From: an uncultured Bacilli bacterium
GTDB lineage: Bacteria; Bacillota_I; Bacilli_A; RF39; UBA660
Direction of reading: 5' to 3'
DNA length: 64,000 bases
Assembly (NCBI GenBank): GCA_934086815.1
Contig: CAKOIM010000002.1
Coordinates: 1 to 64,000 of the forward strand
Every line of letters starts with the position of its first letter. The stretch's first letter is position 1. The notes beneath the pieces were generated by a model. The model had not been told where the DNA came from. It ran no database searches and saw nothing but the letters and a program-made list of their open reading frames with translations. The position numbers and the translations under genes were made by a program. This document shows, piece after piece, positions 44,162-52,325 of this stretch.

Positions 44162-44170
44162 ATTATAGCA
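44162..44170 (-). promoter_or_regulatory. Extended -10 for the hydrophobic peptide gene
   Basis: Minus strand TGCTATAAT (44170 to 44162), which places the transcript start near 44155, at the right inverted repeat. Confidence 0.55.
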
Positions 44171-44247
44171 AAAATTTGTTTATTATAACTTATAAAACAA
44201 TAAAAATAAAGTTATAGTATTATTAAAGTCAAAAAAATAATAATGTA

Positions 44248-44256
44248 TGATATACT
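44248..44256 (+). promoter_or_regulatory. pepF promoter
   Basis: TGATATACT, extended -10, 30 bases before the pepF ATG. Confidence 0.55.
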
Positions 44257-44285
44257 ATTATTAAATTATGTTTGGGAGGTACTAT

Positions 44286-46028
44286 ATGGCACGATTTGAA
44301 TGGGATTTACAACAAATATTTACTAGTAATGAAGAATTTTATAAAGAGATAGATAATGTAAAGCAACTACTTACAAATATTAAAAAATATAAAAGCACTA
44401 AATTAAATTCAACTTTATTATTGGAATTATTAGATGAAAAATGGAAAATAAAAGAAAAAAGTAATAATATTTTAATTTATGGATCTTTAATGTATTATAA
44501 AAATATAAAGGATGATGAATGTATTGAATTAAAAAGCACGGCGGAAACATTCAATAATAACGTAAATACAACGTTAAAATTTGTTGATAGAAAGATATTG
44601 GATTTAGGTTATGAAAAAATTTTAAATTTTATTGCTGAAAACCCTAAACTAGAAATTTATAAATTGTCTTTACATAATTTATTTCGACTTGAAGAACATG
44701 TGCAATCGGATGAAATAAATCAAAAATTAAAAATAAATAATGATCAAATAAATGAAAATTTAAAAAAATATAATAATTTACTTAGAGATATTAAATTTGG
44801 AAATATAAATGTAAACGATAAAGAGGTTGAATTAACTTCATCAAATTTTGCAAAATATATTTCTTCTAGGGATAGTGATACAAGAAAACAAGCTTATTTT
44901 GCGGTTAATTCTGCTTATGAAAAAGAAAAAAATATTTTTGCAAATATATTAAATAATATTTATGAGCAGAGAATAGAAAATGCCAATTTAGAAAAATACA
45001 ATTCTGTTTTAGAAAAAACTCTATTTGAAGAAAATATTAATACTGAAATTTTAACTAAACTAATTAAGATTGTGAATAATAATTTAGATCTTATTCAAAA
45101 CTATTTAAAACTTAAAGCAAATTTGTTAGAAATAAACGAACCCCACTTATATGATTTTGGAGTTCCATTAGACAATAATTTAAAAATTAAATATTCATTA
45201 AAAGACGCTCAAGAGATAATTCTTAATGCTTTAGAACCTTTAGGTACAGAATATATTGAAATAGTAAATAAACTATTTGATGGCCATATAGATGCTGAAT
45301 TAAGTGAAAATAAACATCAATCTATAACTTTTTCTTGGAATACATATTCATTTATGAATTTTAGAGGGGCTTATATAGATTTAAAAAATATGATTCATGA
45401 AATTGGCCATATTGTTAATTATTATTTATCAAAAAAAGAACAACCATTTATATATGAAGATAGTACTGTATTTGTTGGAGAAACAGCTTCCATAGTAAAT
45501 GAAATACTTTTAAATAGATATTTATATAAACATACTAAGAGTAAAGAAGAAAAGATATTTTATTTAAGTAAGGAAATAGAAAATTATTTTACAACTGTAT
45601 TTAAACAAGTTATGTATACTGAATTTGAAAATGAATTATATAAAATTAAAACTAATTTTGAATTAACATCAGAAATTTTAGAAGAAAAATATTATAATAT
45701 ATTAAAAAAGTATTATGGCAACAATATTATTTATGATAGAATTGCGGGTATTGAATGGTGTAGACTTGGCCATTTATATAGATGGAGTTATTACCCATAT
45801 AAATATGCTACAGGATTATTAATTGCCAGTGTAGTAGTTGATTCTTTAATTGACAAAAAAACTTTAACAAAAGAAGATTATATTAAATTTTTATCTTCAG
45901 GAAGTAGTCATTACTCTCTAGATTTATTAAAAATGCTTAATATTGATTTAGTTAATACTGATGTAATAGAAAATGGCTTTAATGTAATGGCCGAAGATAT
46001 AAATGAATTAAAATCTTTAGGCAGATAA
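44286..46028 (+). CDS. pepF: Oligoendopeptidase F (M3 family)
   Basis: 580 residues. The zinc site is MIHEIGHIVNYY (HExxH) with the third ligand Glu in VGETASIVNE. The preceding TFSWNTYSFMNFRGAY region and C-terminal RWSYYPYKYATGL are typical of M3B peptidases. It is a cytosolic enzyme trimming oligopeptides. Start: ATG 44286 after GGGAGGTACT; an ATG at 44268 precedes that site. Confidence 0.92.
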   Translation: MARFEWDLQQIFTSNEEFYKEIDNVKQLLTNIKKYKSTKLNSTLLLELLDEKWKIKEKSNNILIYGSLMYYKNIKDDECIELKSTAETFNNNVNTTLKFVDRKILDLGYEKILNFIAENPKLEIYKLSLHNLFRLEEHVQSDEINQKLKINNDQINENLKKYNNLLRDIKFGNINVNDKEVELTSSNFAKYISSRDSDTRKQAYFAVNSAYEKEKNIFANILNNIYEQRIENANLEKYNSVLEKTLFEENINTEILTKLIKIVNNNLDLIQNYLKLKANLLEINEPHLYDFGVPLDNNLKIKYSLKDAQEIILNALEPLGTEYIEIVNKLFDGHIDAELSENKHQSITFSWNTYSFMNFRGAYIDLKNMIHEIGHIVNYYLSKKEQPFIYEDSTVFVGETASIVNEILLNRYLYKHTKSKEEKIFYLSKEIENYFTTVFKQVMYTEFENELYKIKTNFELTSEILEEKYYNILKKYYGNNIIYDRIAGIEWCRLGHLYRWSYYPYKYATGLLIASVVVDSLIDKKTLTKEDYIKFLSSGSSHYSLDLLKMLNIDLVNTDVIENGFNVMAEDINELKSLGR

Positions 46029-46195
46029 TGTTTGTTTAAAGTAATGGATATTCTTTTATTTATTAAACACAATAATTAATATGAAAAAAACAGATTATAA
46101 AAGTATCAAAATCAAGTGGCTTAATTCAAATTCCTTATTTACTTTAGTTAATTTTTGCTGTGGTTTTAAATTAGCTTAACAAAAACATAAAATTT

Positions 46196-46204
46196 TGCTA
46201 AAAT
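46196..46204 (+). promoter_or_regulatory. Promoter of the membrane-bound regulator gene
   Basis: TGCTAAAAT, extended -10, 19 bases before the ATG. Confidence 0.5.
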
Positions 46205-46222
46205 TATTATAGGTGTTTAAAA

Positions 46223-46909
46223 ATGAATCAAGAAAATTTTGGTAAAATCATTAAAGATATTCGTAAAAAATATGGGTTAACACAAAAACAACTCGCTGAA
46301 AAATATAACGTTTCTTATCAAGCTGTAAGCAAATGGGAAAACGGTTTAAATATGCCTGATATAAGCTTAATAAAAGAGATTAGCAAAGATTTTAATATTA
46401 GTTTAGATGAAATGCTTGGAAATAAAAAAAATACTAATAAAATAAAGTATATTGCTATTATATTAGGCGTAGGGATATTAATTGCAAGTTTTTTATTATT
46501 AGTTTTTAAAAAAGATGATTTTCAATTTAAAACAATAGATACGAGCTGTAATAATTTTAATGTTTCCGGCAATATTTCCTATAATCAAAATAAAACGGCC
46601 ATACATATAAGTAATATAGAATATTGTGGTAATGATGATAATAATTTATATAAAGAAATAGAATGTATCCTTTACGAAAGTAATAACGGTTATGAAAAAA
46701 AGATTAGTGAATATAAAGGTCAAAAAAATAATGCTACATTAGATGAATTTTTAAAAGAAGTAAAATTAGTAATTGACAATTATGAAACATCATGTAAATC
46801 TTACCAAGATAATAATTTATATTTATCAATAAATGCTTTAAGTAAAGATAATAAAACAATAAATTATAAAATACCATTAAAACTTAATAATTGTAATGAA
46901 CTAAAGTAA
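46223..46909 (+). CDS. Membrane-anchored Cro/CI-type regulator
   Basis: 228 residues: an N-terminal helix-turn-helix (residues ~8-64, LTQKQLAEKYNVSYQAVSKW), one membrane helix (~75-92) and an extracellular part with four Cys (SCNNF, EYCGN, IECI, SCKS). Such one-component regulators pass an outside signal to DNA directly. Its target may be its own promoter or a neighbour. ATG follows AGGTG. Confidence 0.75.
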   Translation: MNQENFGKIIKDIRKKYGLTQKQLAEKYNVSYQAVSKWENGLNMPDISLIKEISKDFNISLDEMLGNKKNTNKIKYIAIILGVGILIASFLLLVFKKDDFQFKTIDTSCNNFNVSGNISYNQNKTAIHISNIEYCGNDDNNLYKEIECILYESNNGYEKKISEYKGQKNNATLDEFLKEVKLVIDNYETSCKSYQDNNLYLSINALSKDNKTINYKIPLKLNNCNELK

Positions 46910-47240
46910 GTTATATTACATAAAATGACAAAAAACGACTTTTCATATTTCTATCACAAAAATTTCACAATTAAATAGTATAGTATTATTGTGGCAGTAA
47001 GATTAGGGTTTTAATAGTTTTATTGATCATTAACTCTTTTACAAACCTTTCTATAATTTTTTTATAAAATTATAGTCTTATAGTTCCTACAATATTAAGT
47101 ATTAAAAGTTTTCTTTTAAATAGATAAAATTCATTAAAACTTAGTGTCACACTAGATAGGTTAATTCCTATCTTTTTATTTGCAATTAATGTCTTTTTTT
47201 GATAGAATTAGTATGTGTTAATTTAGAAAGAGAGAATTTT
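46910..47240. other. Non-coding gap with hairpins, possible small RNA
   Basis: No gene on either strand. A 10-bp perfect inverted repeat CTATAATTTT/AAAATTATAG lies at 47051-47075. TTCACA with TATTAT around 46967-46991 could be a promoter reading right. With the terminator at 47154-47177 this could define an RNA of about 180 bases, but nothing identifies it. Confidence 0.35.
47154..47177 (+). terminator. Terminator upstream of ireB
   Basis: AGATAGG (47154-47160) pairs with CCTATCT (47167-47173), then T-run. Confidence 0.7.
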
Positions 47241-47486
47241 ATGAACGATAACACTAGTATATTTAATGTAAATGATTTAAGACAAGAATTAATTTTAATG
47301 AATGTAAATGAGGTTATTAGATCTTTAGAAAAAAAGGGCTATAACGCAATCAATCAATTAGTAGGCTATTTAACTACTGGTGATAAAGCCTATATAACAA
47401 GTTATGATAATGCTAGAGGAAAAATAAGTCAGTTTGAAAGAAGTGAAATATTAATGGCAATATTAGGAGCATATTTAGGTAGATAA
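47241..47486 (+). CDS. ireB: IreB family regulatory protein (DUF965, YrzL)
   Basis: 81 residues, full length. FNVNDLRQELILMNVNEVIRSL and GYNAINQLVGYLTTGDKAYITSYDNARG are family signatures. In Enterococcus IreB is a substrate of the Ser/Thr kinase IreK. It heads the conserved yrzL-yrrK-yrzB-yrrL-yrrM operon. ATG 47241 follows AAAGAGAG; its TAA overlaps the ruvX ATG. Confidence 0.93.
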   Translation: MNDNTSIFNVNDLRQELILMNVNEVIRSLEKKGYNAINQLVGYLTTGDKAYITSYDNARGKISQFERSEILMAILGAYLGR

Positions 47487-47899
47487 TGCGTTATTTAGGA
47501 TTAGATCTAGGAACTAAAACTTTAGGAGTATCTATAAGTGATAAAACTAATACTTTAGTTAGTCCATTAAAATTAATTAAATTTACAAAAGAAAATTATG
47601 ATGAAGCAGTAAAAGAATTACTGTTAGTAATAAAAGAATATAATATTAAAGAAGTAGTATTAGGGTTACCTAAAAATATGGATAATACTTTAGGGTTTGC
47701 TGCGAATAGAAGTTTAAATTTTAAAGAAATGTTAGAAAAAGAAGATGTTATTGTTCATTTAGAAGATGAAAGATTAACTACGGTCGAAGCTCTTAATATA
47801 CTTAAAAATAATGGAAATAAAAATATTAAAAGCCAAGAGAAAACTGATATATTATCAGCGGTACTAATATTAGAAAACTATTTAAAGAGGGTATCATGA
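47486..47899 (+). CDS. ruvX: Putative pre-16S rRNA nuclease / Holliday resolvase (RuvX/YqgF)
   Basis: 137 residues, RNase H-like fold. LGLDLGTKTLGVSISD gives the first catalytic Asp, VVLGLPKNMDNT the substrate loop, LEDERLTTVEA the acidic residue, and TDILSAVLILENYL the last Asp. YqgF matures 16S rRNA in E. coli. Coupled to ireB and to the next gene by overlaps. Confidence 0.93.
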   Translation: MRYLGLDLGTKTLGVSISDKTNTLVSPLKLIKFTKENYDEAVKELLLVIKEYNIKEVVLGLPKNMDNTLGFAANRSLNFKEMLEKEDVIVHLEDERLTTVEALNILKNNGNKNIKSQEKTDILSAVLILENYLKRVS

Positions 47900-48162
47900 A
47901 AAATAAAATAATAATTAGTAATGATGAGAATAAAGAGGAATATAAATTATTATTAAAAGTTGATATAGATAATATTACATATGTTATTTATACTTTAAAT
48001 GAAGAAAATGACTGTAATGATATTATTTGTTATGCGGCTATTTATAAAAAAGAAAAAGGTAGGCAATACTTGATGCCTATTGAAGATGAGTATATGATTG
48101 AACTTTTAGATAGTATTTTAATGCAAGTACAAAATTTAGCGAATAAAAAGGATGTTGATTAA
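47896..48162 (+). CDS. DUF1292 protein (YrzB-like)
   Basis: 88 residues, acidic and beta-rich. YKLLLKVDIDNITYVIYTL and a closing helix with ELLDSILMQVQ match the DUF1292 pattern. Position between ruvX and mltG is as in B. subtilis. Function unknown. Confidence 0.75.
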   Translation: MKNKIIISNDENKEEYKLLLKVDIDNITYVIYTLNEENDCNDIICYAAIYKKEKGRQYLMPIEDEYMIELLDSILMQVQNLANKKDVD

Positions 48163-48163
48163 G

Positions 48164-49213
48164 ATGAAATATAAGAAAACAATTATAATTATAGCAAGTA
48201 TATTTTTAGTACTTTTAATAGGTATTACAAGTTATATGTTTTTATTAAGCCCAGTTGAAAATAAAAATGATAGTAATATTGTCTTTGTTGTAAATAAAGG
48301 TGAAGGAAAAAAAGAAATAGTTGCAAATTTAAAAAAAGCTAATTTAGTAAGAAGTAAATATGCAACTCTTATGTATATAGTAATCTCTAATAATAAAAAT
48401 ATACAAGCAGGAAGTTATAATTTAAATCGAAGTTTAAATACGAAAGAAATAATTAAACAATTAAATAATGGTGATGCAATAAAATTAAGTAAACCATCAG
48501 TAAGTATAACATTTAAAGAAGGAATAACTTTAAAAAAATATTTAGAACTTATAAGTGAAAATATGGATCTTAATTATGATGATATGCTTAAAACAATTAA
48601 TGATAAAGCTTTTGTTAAAAAATTAACAGATGAATATTGGTTTTTGACAAATGATGTATTAAGTGATAATATTTATTATGCCTTGGAAGGTTATTTGTAT
48701 CCAAATACATATGAATTTTATAAAGATAGTGATATTGAAAGTATAATTAAAAAGATGCTTGATAATACTAAACAAAATTTAGAAAAATATAAAACTGAAA
48801 TAGAAAATAGTAATTATAGTATTCATGATATTATGACAATGGCATCAATTGTAGAAAAAGAAGCTATAAGTTATACGGACAGACAAAAGGTATCTCAAGT
48901 AATATATACAAGATTAGATAAAAAAATGAGTCTTGGTATGGATGTTACAAGTTATTATGGAGTAGGAAAAGATATGAAAGAAAGTCTTACTATGAGTGAT
49001 TTAAATAATTCTAATCCTTATAATACAAGATTAACTTCTTTTATAGGTCTTCCAGCAGGTCCAATATGTAATCCTAGTATTGAAAGTATTAAAGCCGTTT
49101 TAAATCCAGCCGATACAGATTACATTTACTTCTTTGCAGATATTACAACGGGAAATGTTTATTTTACAAATGATTATAAAGAATTTGAAAATTTTAAAAA
49201 AATATATGGATAG
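48164..49213 (+). CDS. mltG: Endolytic murein transglycosylase MltG
   Basis: 349 residues: one N-terminal membrane helix, a LysM-like subdomain (~40-110) and the YceG domain. Catalytic Glu is in MASIVEKEA, followed by the VIYTRLDKKMSLGMD and SYNTR-like NPYNTR motifs and GLPAGPICNPS. It cuts nascent glycan strands at the outer face of the membrane. Start: ATG 48164 behind AAGGATGTTGATT; an ATG at 48152 lies within that site. Confidence 0.93.
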   Translation: MKYKKTIIIIASIFLVLLIGITSYMFLLSPVENKNDSNIVFVVNKGEGKKEIVANLKKANLVRSKYATLMYIVISNNKNIQAGSYNLNRSLNTKEIIKQLNNGDAIKLSKPSVSITFKEGITLKKYLELISENMDLNYDDMLKTINDKAFVKKLTDEYWFLTNDVLSDNIYYALEGYLYPNTYEFYKDSDIESIIKKMLDNTKQNLEKYKTEIENSNYSIHDIMTMASIVEKEAISYTDRQKVSQVIYTRLDKKMSLGMDVTSYYGVGKDMKESLTMSDLNNSNPYNTRLTSFIGLPAGPICNPSIESIKAVLNPADTDYIYFFADITTGNVYFTNDYKEFENFKKIYG

Positions 49214-49222
49214 GTGATTTAA

Positions 49223-49816
49223 ATGAAAGAACAAATATTAGAAATGGAAAAATATGCGGCCTTAAATAATGTGCCAATTATTGAAAAAAAATCAATTGTT
49301 TTTATAATGAAATACATAAAAGAAAATAAAATTAAAAGTATTTTAGAAATTGGTAGTGCAATTGGATATTCTGCTATATTAATGGCATCAAGCACTCCGG
49401 AATGTGTAGTTACAACAATTGAAAGAGATGAAGCTAGATATATGGAATGTTTAAAAAACGTTAAAAAATGTGGTATGGAAAAGAAAATTAATGTTGTCTA
49501 CCAAGATGCTTTGGAATTAAATTTATCCGAAGATTTAAAGTATGATTTAATTTTTATAGACGCCGCTAAAGGACAATATACAAAGTTTTTTGAAAAGTAT
49601 AAACATTTTTTAAATCCAAATGGCGTAATAATTACTGATAATATTAAATTTCATGGTTATGTAGGATCATCAAGCAAATTAGATAAAGGAAATTTAAAAA
49701 GCCTAGTGCAAAAAATTGAAAGCTATATCGAATTTTTAAAGGAAAATACAGAGTTTGACACTAAATTTTATGATGTTGGTGATGGACTATCTGTAAGTGT
49801 ATTAAAAAGTGAATAA
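49223..49816 (+). CDS. trmR: tRNA 5-hydroxyuridine methyltransferase TrmR (YrrM)
   Basis: 197 residues, SAM-dependent O-methyltransferase: ILEIGSAIGYSAILM (SAM loop), TIERDE, YDLIFIDAAKGQY and TDNIKFHG. In B. subtilis YrrM methylates ho5U34 to mo5U34 in tRNA. The two genes after it encode the U32 hydroxylation proteins, so the whole pathway is in one operon. Confidence 0.88.
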   Translation: MKEQILEMEKYAALNNVPIIEKKSIVFIMKYIKENKIKSILEIGSAIGYSAILMASSTPECVVTTIERDEARYMECLKNVKKCGMEKKINVVYQDALELNLSEDLKYDLIFIDAAKGQYTKFFEKYKHFLNPNGVIITDNIKFHGYVGSSSKLDKGNLKSLVQKIESYIEFLKENTEFDTKFYDVGDGLSVSVLKSE

Positions 49817-50573
49817 ATTAGTAACTGTTACAAATAAAGAGGTTATAAGTTCATTAAAAAAAGAGAATGTAACTTTACTATATCCTCTTCAATTTTTTTG
49901 TGTTGGGTATGAAACATATTTTAATATAGATGAAATTGATGATTACTGTTTAGTAAATAGAATATTAACTGACGAAGATATTGAAAAATTAAAAGAAACT
50001 TTATCTAACTCACAAATTAAGGGAATATTTTTTGACGATCTAGGGGTAATAGATGCTATAAAAGATTTAAAGATTAAAAAAGTATTAATATTAGATCATA
50101 TTGCTGCTAATCATAAATCAATTAATTATTACTTAGATTATGTAGATAGCATCGTAGTTTCTAGCGATTTAACAAAAGATGAAATTGAGAATATTGTAAG
50201 TTTAGCTAAAAAAGAAGTTGTAATTAGTGTTTTTAGTCTAAAAGGTCTTATGTATTCTAGAAGAAATTTAATTAAAAATTATCATACATATTACAAATTA
50301 CCAAATGAAAACATCATAAATGCTAGTATAGAAAACAAACATTTTATAGCCGTAGATGATGAACTCGGAACAAAGTTTTATGCATATCCATATTATAATG
50401 CTTTAGAATTATTAAATTTAAAAAATGTTTTATTTTATTGGTATAATCCTATATTTTTGGATAAAGATAAAATTATCAAGCTTGTTATTCATAATGATAT
50501 TACAAATATACCAAATGATAAATTATTTTTAGATAAAAAAACAATATATAAAGTAGGTGATATAAATGCCTGA
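49809..50573 (+). CDS. trhP1: U32-type tRNA hydroxylation subunit TrhP1 (YrrN-like)
   Basis: 254 residues. It overlaps trmR and the next U32 gene, as yrrN does in B. subtilis. The sequence shows a worn TIM-barrel-like pattern (IKGIFFDDLGVID, VLILDHIAANHKS, VISVFSLKGLMYSRRNLIKN) without the Cys cluster. Together with TrhP2 it forms ho5U34 from prephenate-derived chemistry in tRNA. Assignment rests on context plus faint U32 similarity. Confidence 0.7.
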   Translation: MNKLVTVTNKEVISSLKKENVTLLYPLQFFCVGYETYFNIDEIDDYCLVNRILTDEDIEKLKETLSNSQIKGIFFDDLGVIDAIKDLKIKKVLILDHIAANHKSINYYLDYVDSIVVSSDLTKDEIENIVSLAKKEVVISVFSLKGLMYSRRNLIKNYHTYYKLPNENIINASIENKHFIAVDDELGTKFYAYPYYNALELLNLKNVLFYWYNPIFLDKDKIIKLVIHNDITNIPNDKLFLDKKTIYKVGDINA

Positions 50574-51753
50574 ATTACTGGCTCCGGCAGGAGATTTTAT
50601 AAAGCTAGAAATAGCCTTTATGTATGGGGCTGATGCCATTTATTGTGGAGGAAAAAATTTTAGTCTAAGAGCTAATGCAAAAAATTTTAGTAATGAAGAG
50701 TTAAAAAAAGCCGTGGATATTGCTCATAAACTTGGAAAAAAGGTTTATATAACTGTAAATATTGTATTTCATGATGAAAATTTTAATGGTTTAGATGAGT
50801 ATTTAAAATTTTTAAATGATATAAAGGTTGATGGAATAATAGCGAGTGATATATCAGTTATAAAAAGAGTTAAAGATTTAGGTTTAAACTTACATATTTC
50901 TTTATCTACGCAAGCTAGTACTTTAAATAGTTATGCTGTTAAGTTTTGGAAAAATTTAGGTGTAAATAGAGTTGTTCCGGCTAGGGAAGCTAATAAAGAA
51001 AGTCTTATAAAGATAAAAAATGAAGGTATTGAAGTAGAAACATTTATCCATGGAGCTATGTGTACTTCTTTCAGTGGTAAATGTATCTTATCAAACTATA
51101 TGACCCTTAGAGATTCTAATCGTGGGGGGTGTGCCCAAGTGTGTCGTTGGCCTTTTTTAGTGCAAAATAAAGAAGATCTTACAATAACACCGAAAGATTT
51201 AAATATGATTCCCTTTATTAAAGAGGAAATTGATATGGGAATTGACTCCTTTAAAATTGAAGGAAGAATGCGTTCTATTTACTATGTAGCAACTGTTATA
51301 CTGTGTTATCGAAGATTAATTGATCACGCTTTAAATAATACCTTGACACAAGGATTGGAAAGTTATTACTTAAATATTTTAAATAGATGTGCAAATAGGG
51401 AATCAACACCTCAATTTTTTGATAAGTTACCTGGTGTTAATGAACAATATTTTCAAGGCCGAACAGAGGTATCTAATCAAGATTTTTTAGGTTTAGTTCT
51501 TGATTATGATAATACAACTAATATAGCTACTATAGAGGTAAGAAATTATTTTGAAGTTGGGGATGAAGTACAATTTTTTGGGCCTAATATAGAAACATTT
51601 AACTATACTATAAATAAAATGTATAATGAAGATAATGAATTAATTGATATTGCTAGACACCCTAAAAGTATAATTAAAATGAAAATAGATAAAGAATTAG
51701 AAAAAAATTATATGATGCGAATAAAAGTGTTTGACAAAGATAATTTTTTATAG
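50566..51753 (+). CDS. trhP2: U32 peptidase-family tRNA hydroxylation protein TrhP2 (YrrO)
   Basis: 395 residues. N-terminal PELLAPAGDFIKLEIAFMYGADAIYCGG, the family signature ETFIHGAMCTSFSGKC, and further Cys in RGGCAQVCRWPF give the four-Cys iron-sulphur site. EGRMRSIYYVA follows, and the C-terminus is a beta domain. Despite the peptidase name this group hydroxylates U34 of tRNA. ATG follows AGGTGATATAA and overlaps trhP1 by 8 bases. Confidence 0.9.
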   Translation: MPELLAPAGDFIKLEIAFMYGADAIYCGGKNFSLRANAKNFSNEELKKAVDIAHKLGKKVYITVNIVFHDENFNGLDEYLKFLNDIKVDGIIASDISVIKRVKDLGLNLHISLSTQASTLNSYAVKFWKNLGVNRVVPAREANKESLIKIKNEGIEVETFIHGAMCTSFSGKCILSNYMTLRDSNRGGCAQVCRWPFLVQNKEDLTITPKDLNMIPFIKEEIDMGIDSFKIEGRMRSIYYVATVILCYRRLIDHALNNTLTQGLESYYLNILNRCANRESTPQFFDKLPGVNEQYFQGRTEVSNQDFLGLVLDYDNTTNIATIEVRNYFEVGDEVQFFGPNIETFNYTINKMYNEDNELIDIARHPKSIIKMKIDKELEKNYMMRIKVFDKDNFL

Positions 51754-51759
51754 TATGAT
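51731..51759 (+). promoter_or_regulatory. greA promoter
   Basis: TTGACA (51731-51736), 17 bases, TATGAT (51754-51759), overlapping the end of trhP2. Confidence 0.8.
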
Positions 51760-51797
51760 TATGAACTATAAAAAGTAAAAAAAGGAGAAAGATAAAA

Positions 51798-52265
51798 ATG
51801 AAAAAAGAAAATACATTTATAATGACTGCGGAAGGGTTCGTAGAAGCAGAAAGTGAATTAAATGAACTTAAAAACGTTCGTCGTCCGGAAGTTATTAAAG
51901 CTTTAAAAGAAGCTAGAGCTCTAGGAGACTTATCAGAAAATGCTGATTATGATGCAGCTCGTAATGAACAAGCTATTATCGAAGCTAAAATTCAAGAACT
52001 TGAATATAAACTTGAACATGCAGAAATTATAAATAATAAAAATAAAGATGAAATTAACTTAGGATCAACAGTAACTATTAGTTATGATGATGGTGAAGAA
52101 GAAGAATACAAAATTGTTGGCTCAATGGAAGCAGACCCTTTTGATAATAAAATATCTAATGAATCACCTTTGGGAGTTTCTTTACTTAAACATAAAGTCG
52201 GAGATATTGTAAATGTTGAAAGTCCAAACGGTGGTTACCAAATAAAAATAGTTAAAATAGCCTAG
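51798..52265 (+). CDS. greA: Transcription elongation factor GreA
   Basis: 155 residues: N-terminal coiled coil (~12-75) with the tip ARALGDLSENADYDAA bearing the acidic residues that reach the polymerase active site, and a C-terminal FKBP-like domain (SPLGVSLLKHKVGDIV). It rescues backtracked RNA polymerase by transcript cleavage. ATG follows AAAGGAG. Own promoter, and position after the yrr genes as in B. subtilis (without udk). Confidence 0.96.
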   Translation: MKKENTFIMTAEGFVEAESELNELKNVRRPEVIKALKEARALGDLSENADYDAARNEQAIIEAKIQELEYKLEHAEIINNKNKDEINLGSTVTISYDDGEEEEYKIVGSMEADPFDNKISNESPLGVSLLKHKVGDIVNVESPNGGYQIKIVKIA

Positions 52266-52270
52266 TTTTC

Positions 52271-52299
52271 TTGTAAAAGTTAAGAATTTATATTATAAT
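52271..52299 (+). promoter_or_regulatory. tig promoter
   Basis: TTGTAA (52271-52276), 17 bases, TATAAT (52294-52299), 27 bases before the ATG. Confidence 0.75.
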
Positions 52300-52325
52300 A
52301 TAGGAAGTTTAAAGGAAGGATATTT

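Noticed and set aside
42435..44285. Integrated element with intact attachment sites at tRNA-Leu
   Set aside because: The 3' end of the tRNA is not repeated downstream and no integrase is present. xerD at 57218 looks like the housekeeping gene.
46081..46179. 32-codon frame upstream of the membrane-bound regulator
   Set aside because: No ribosome site, no recognisable features and an unbiased composition.
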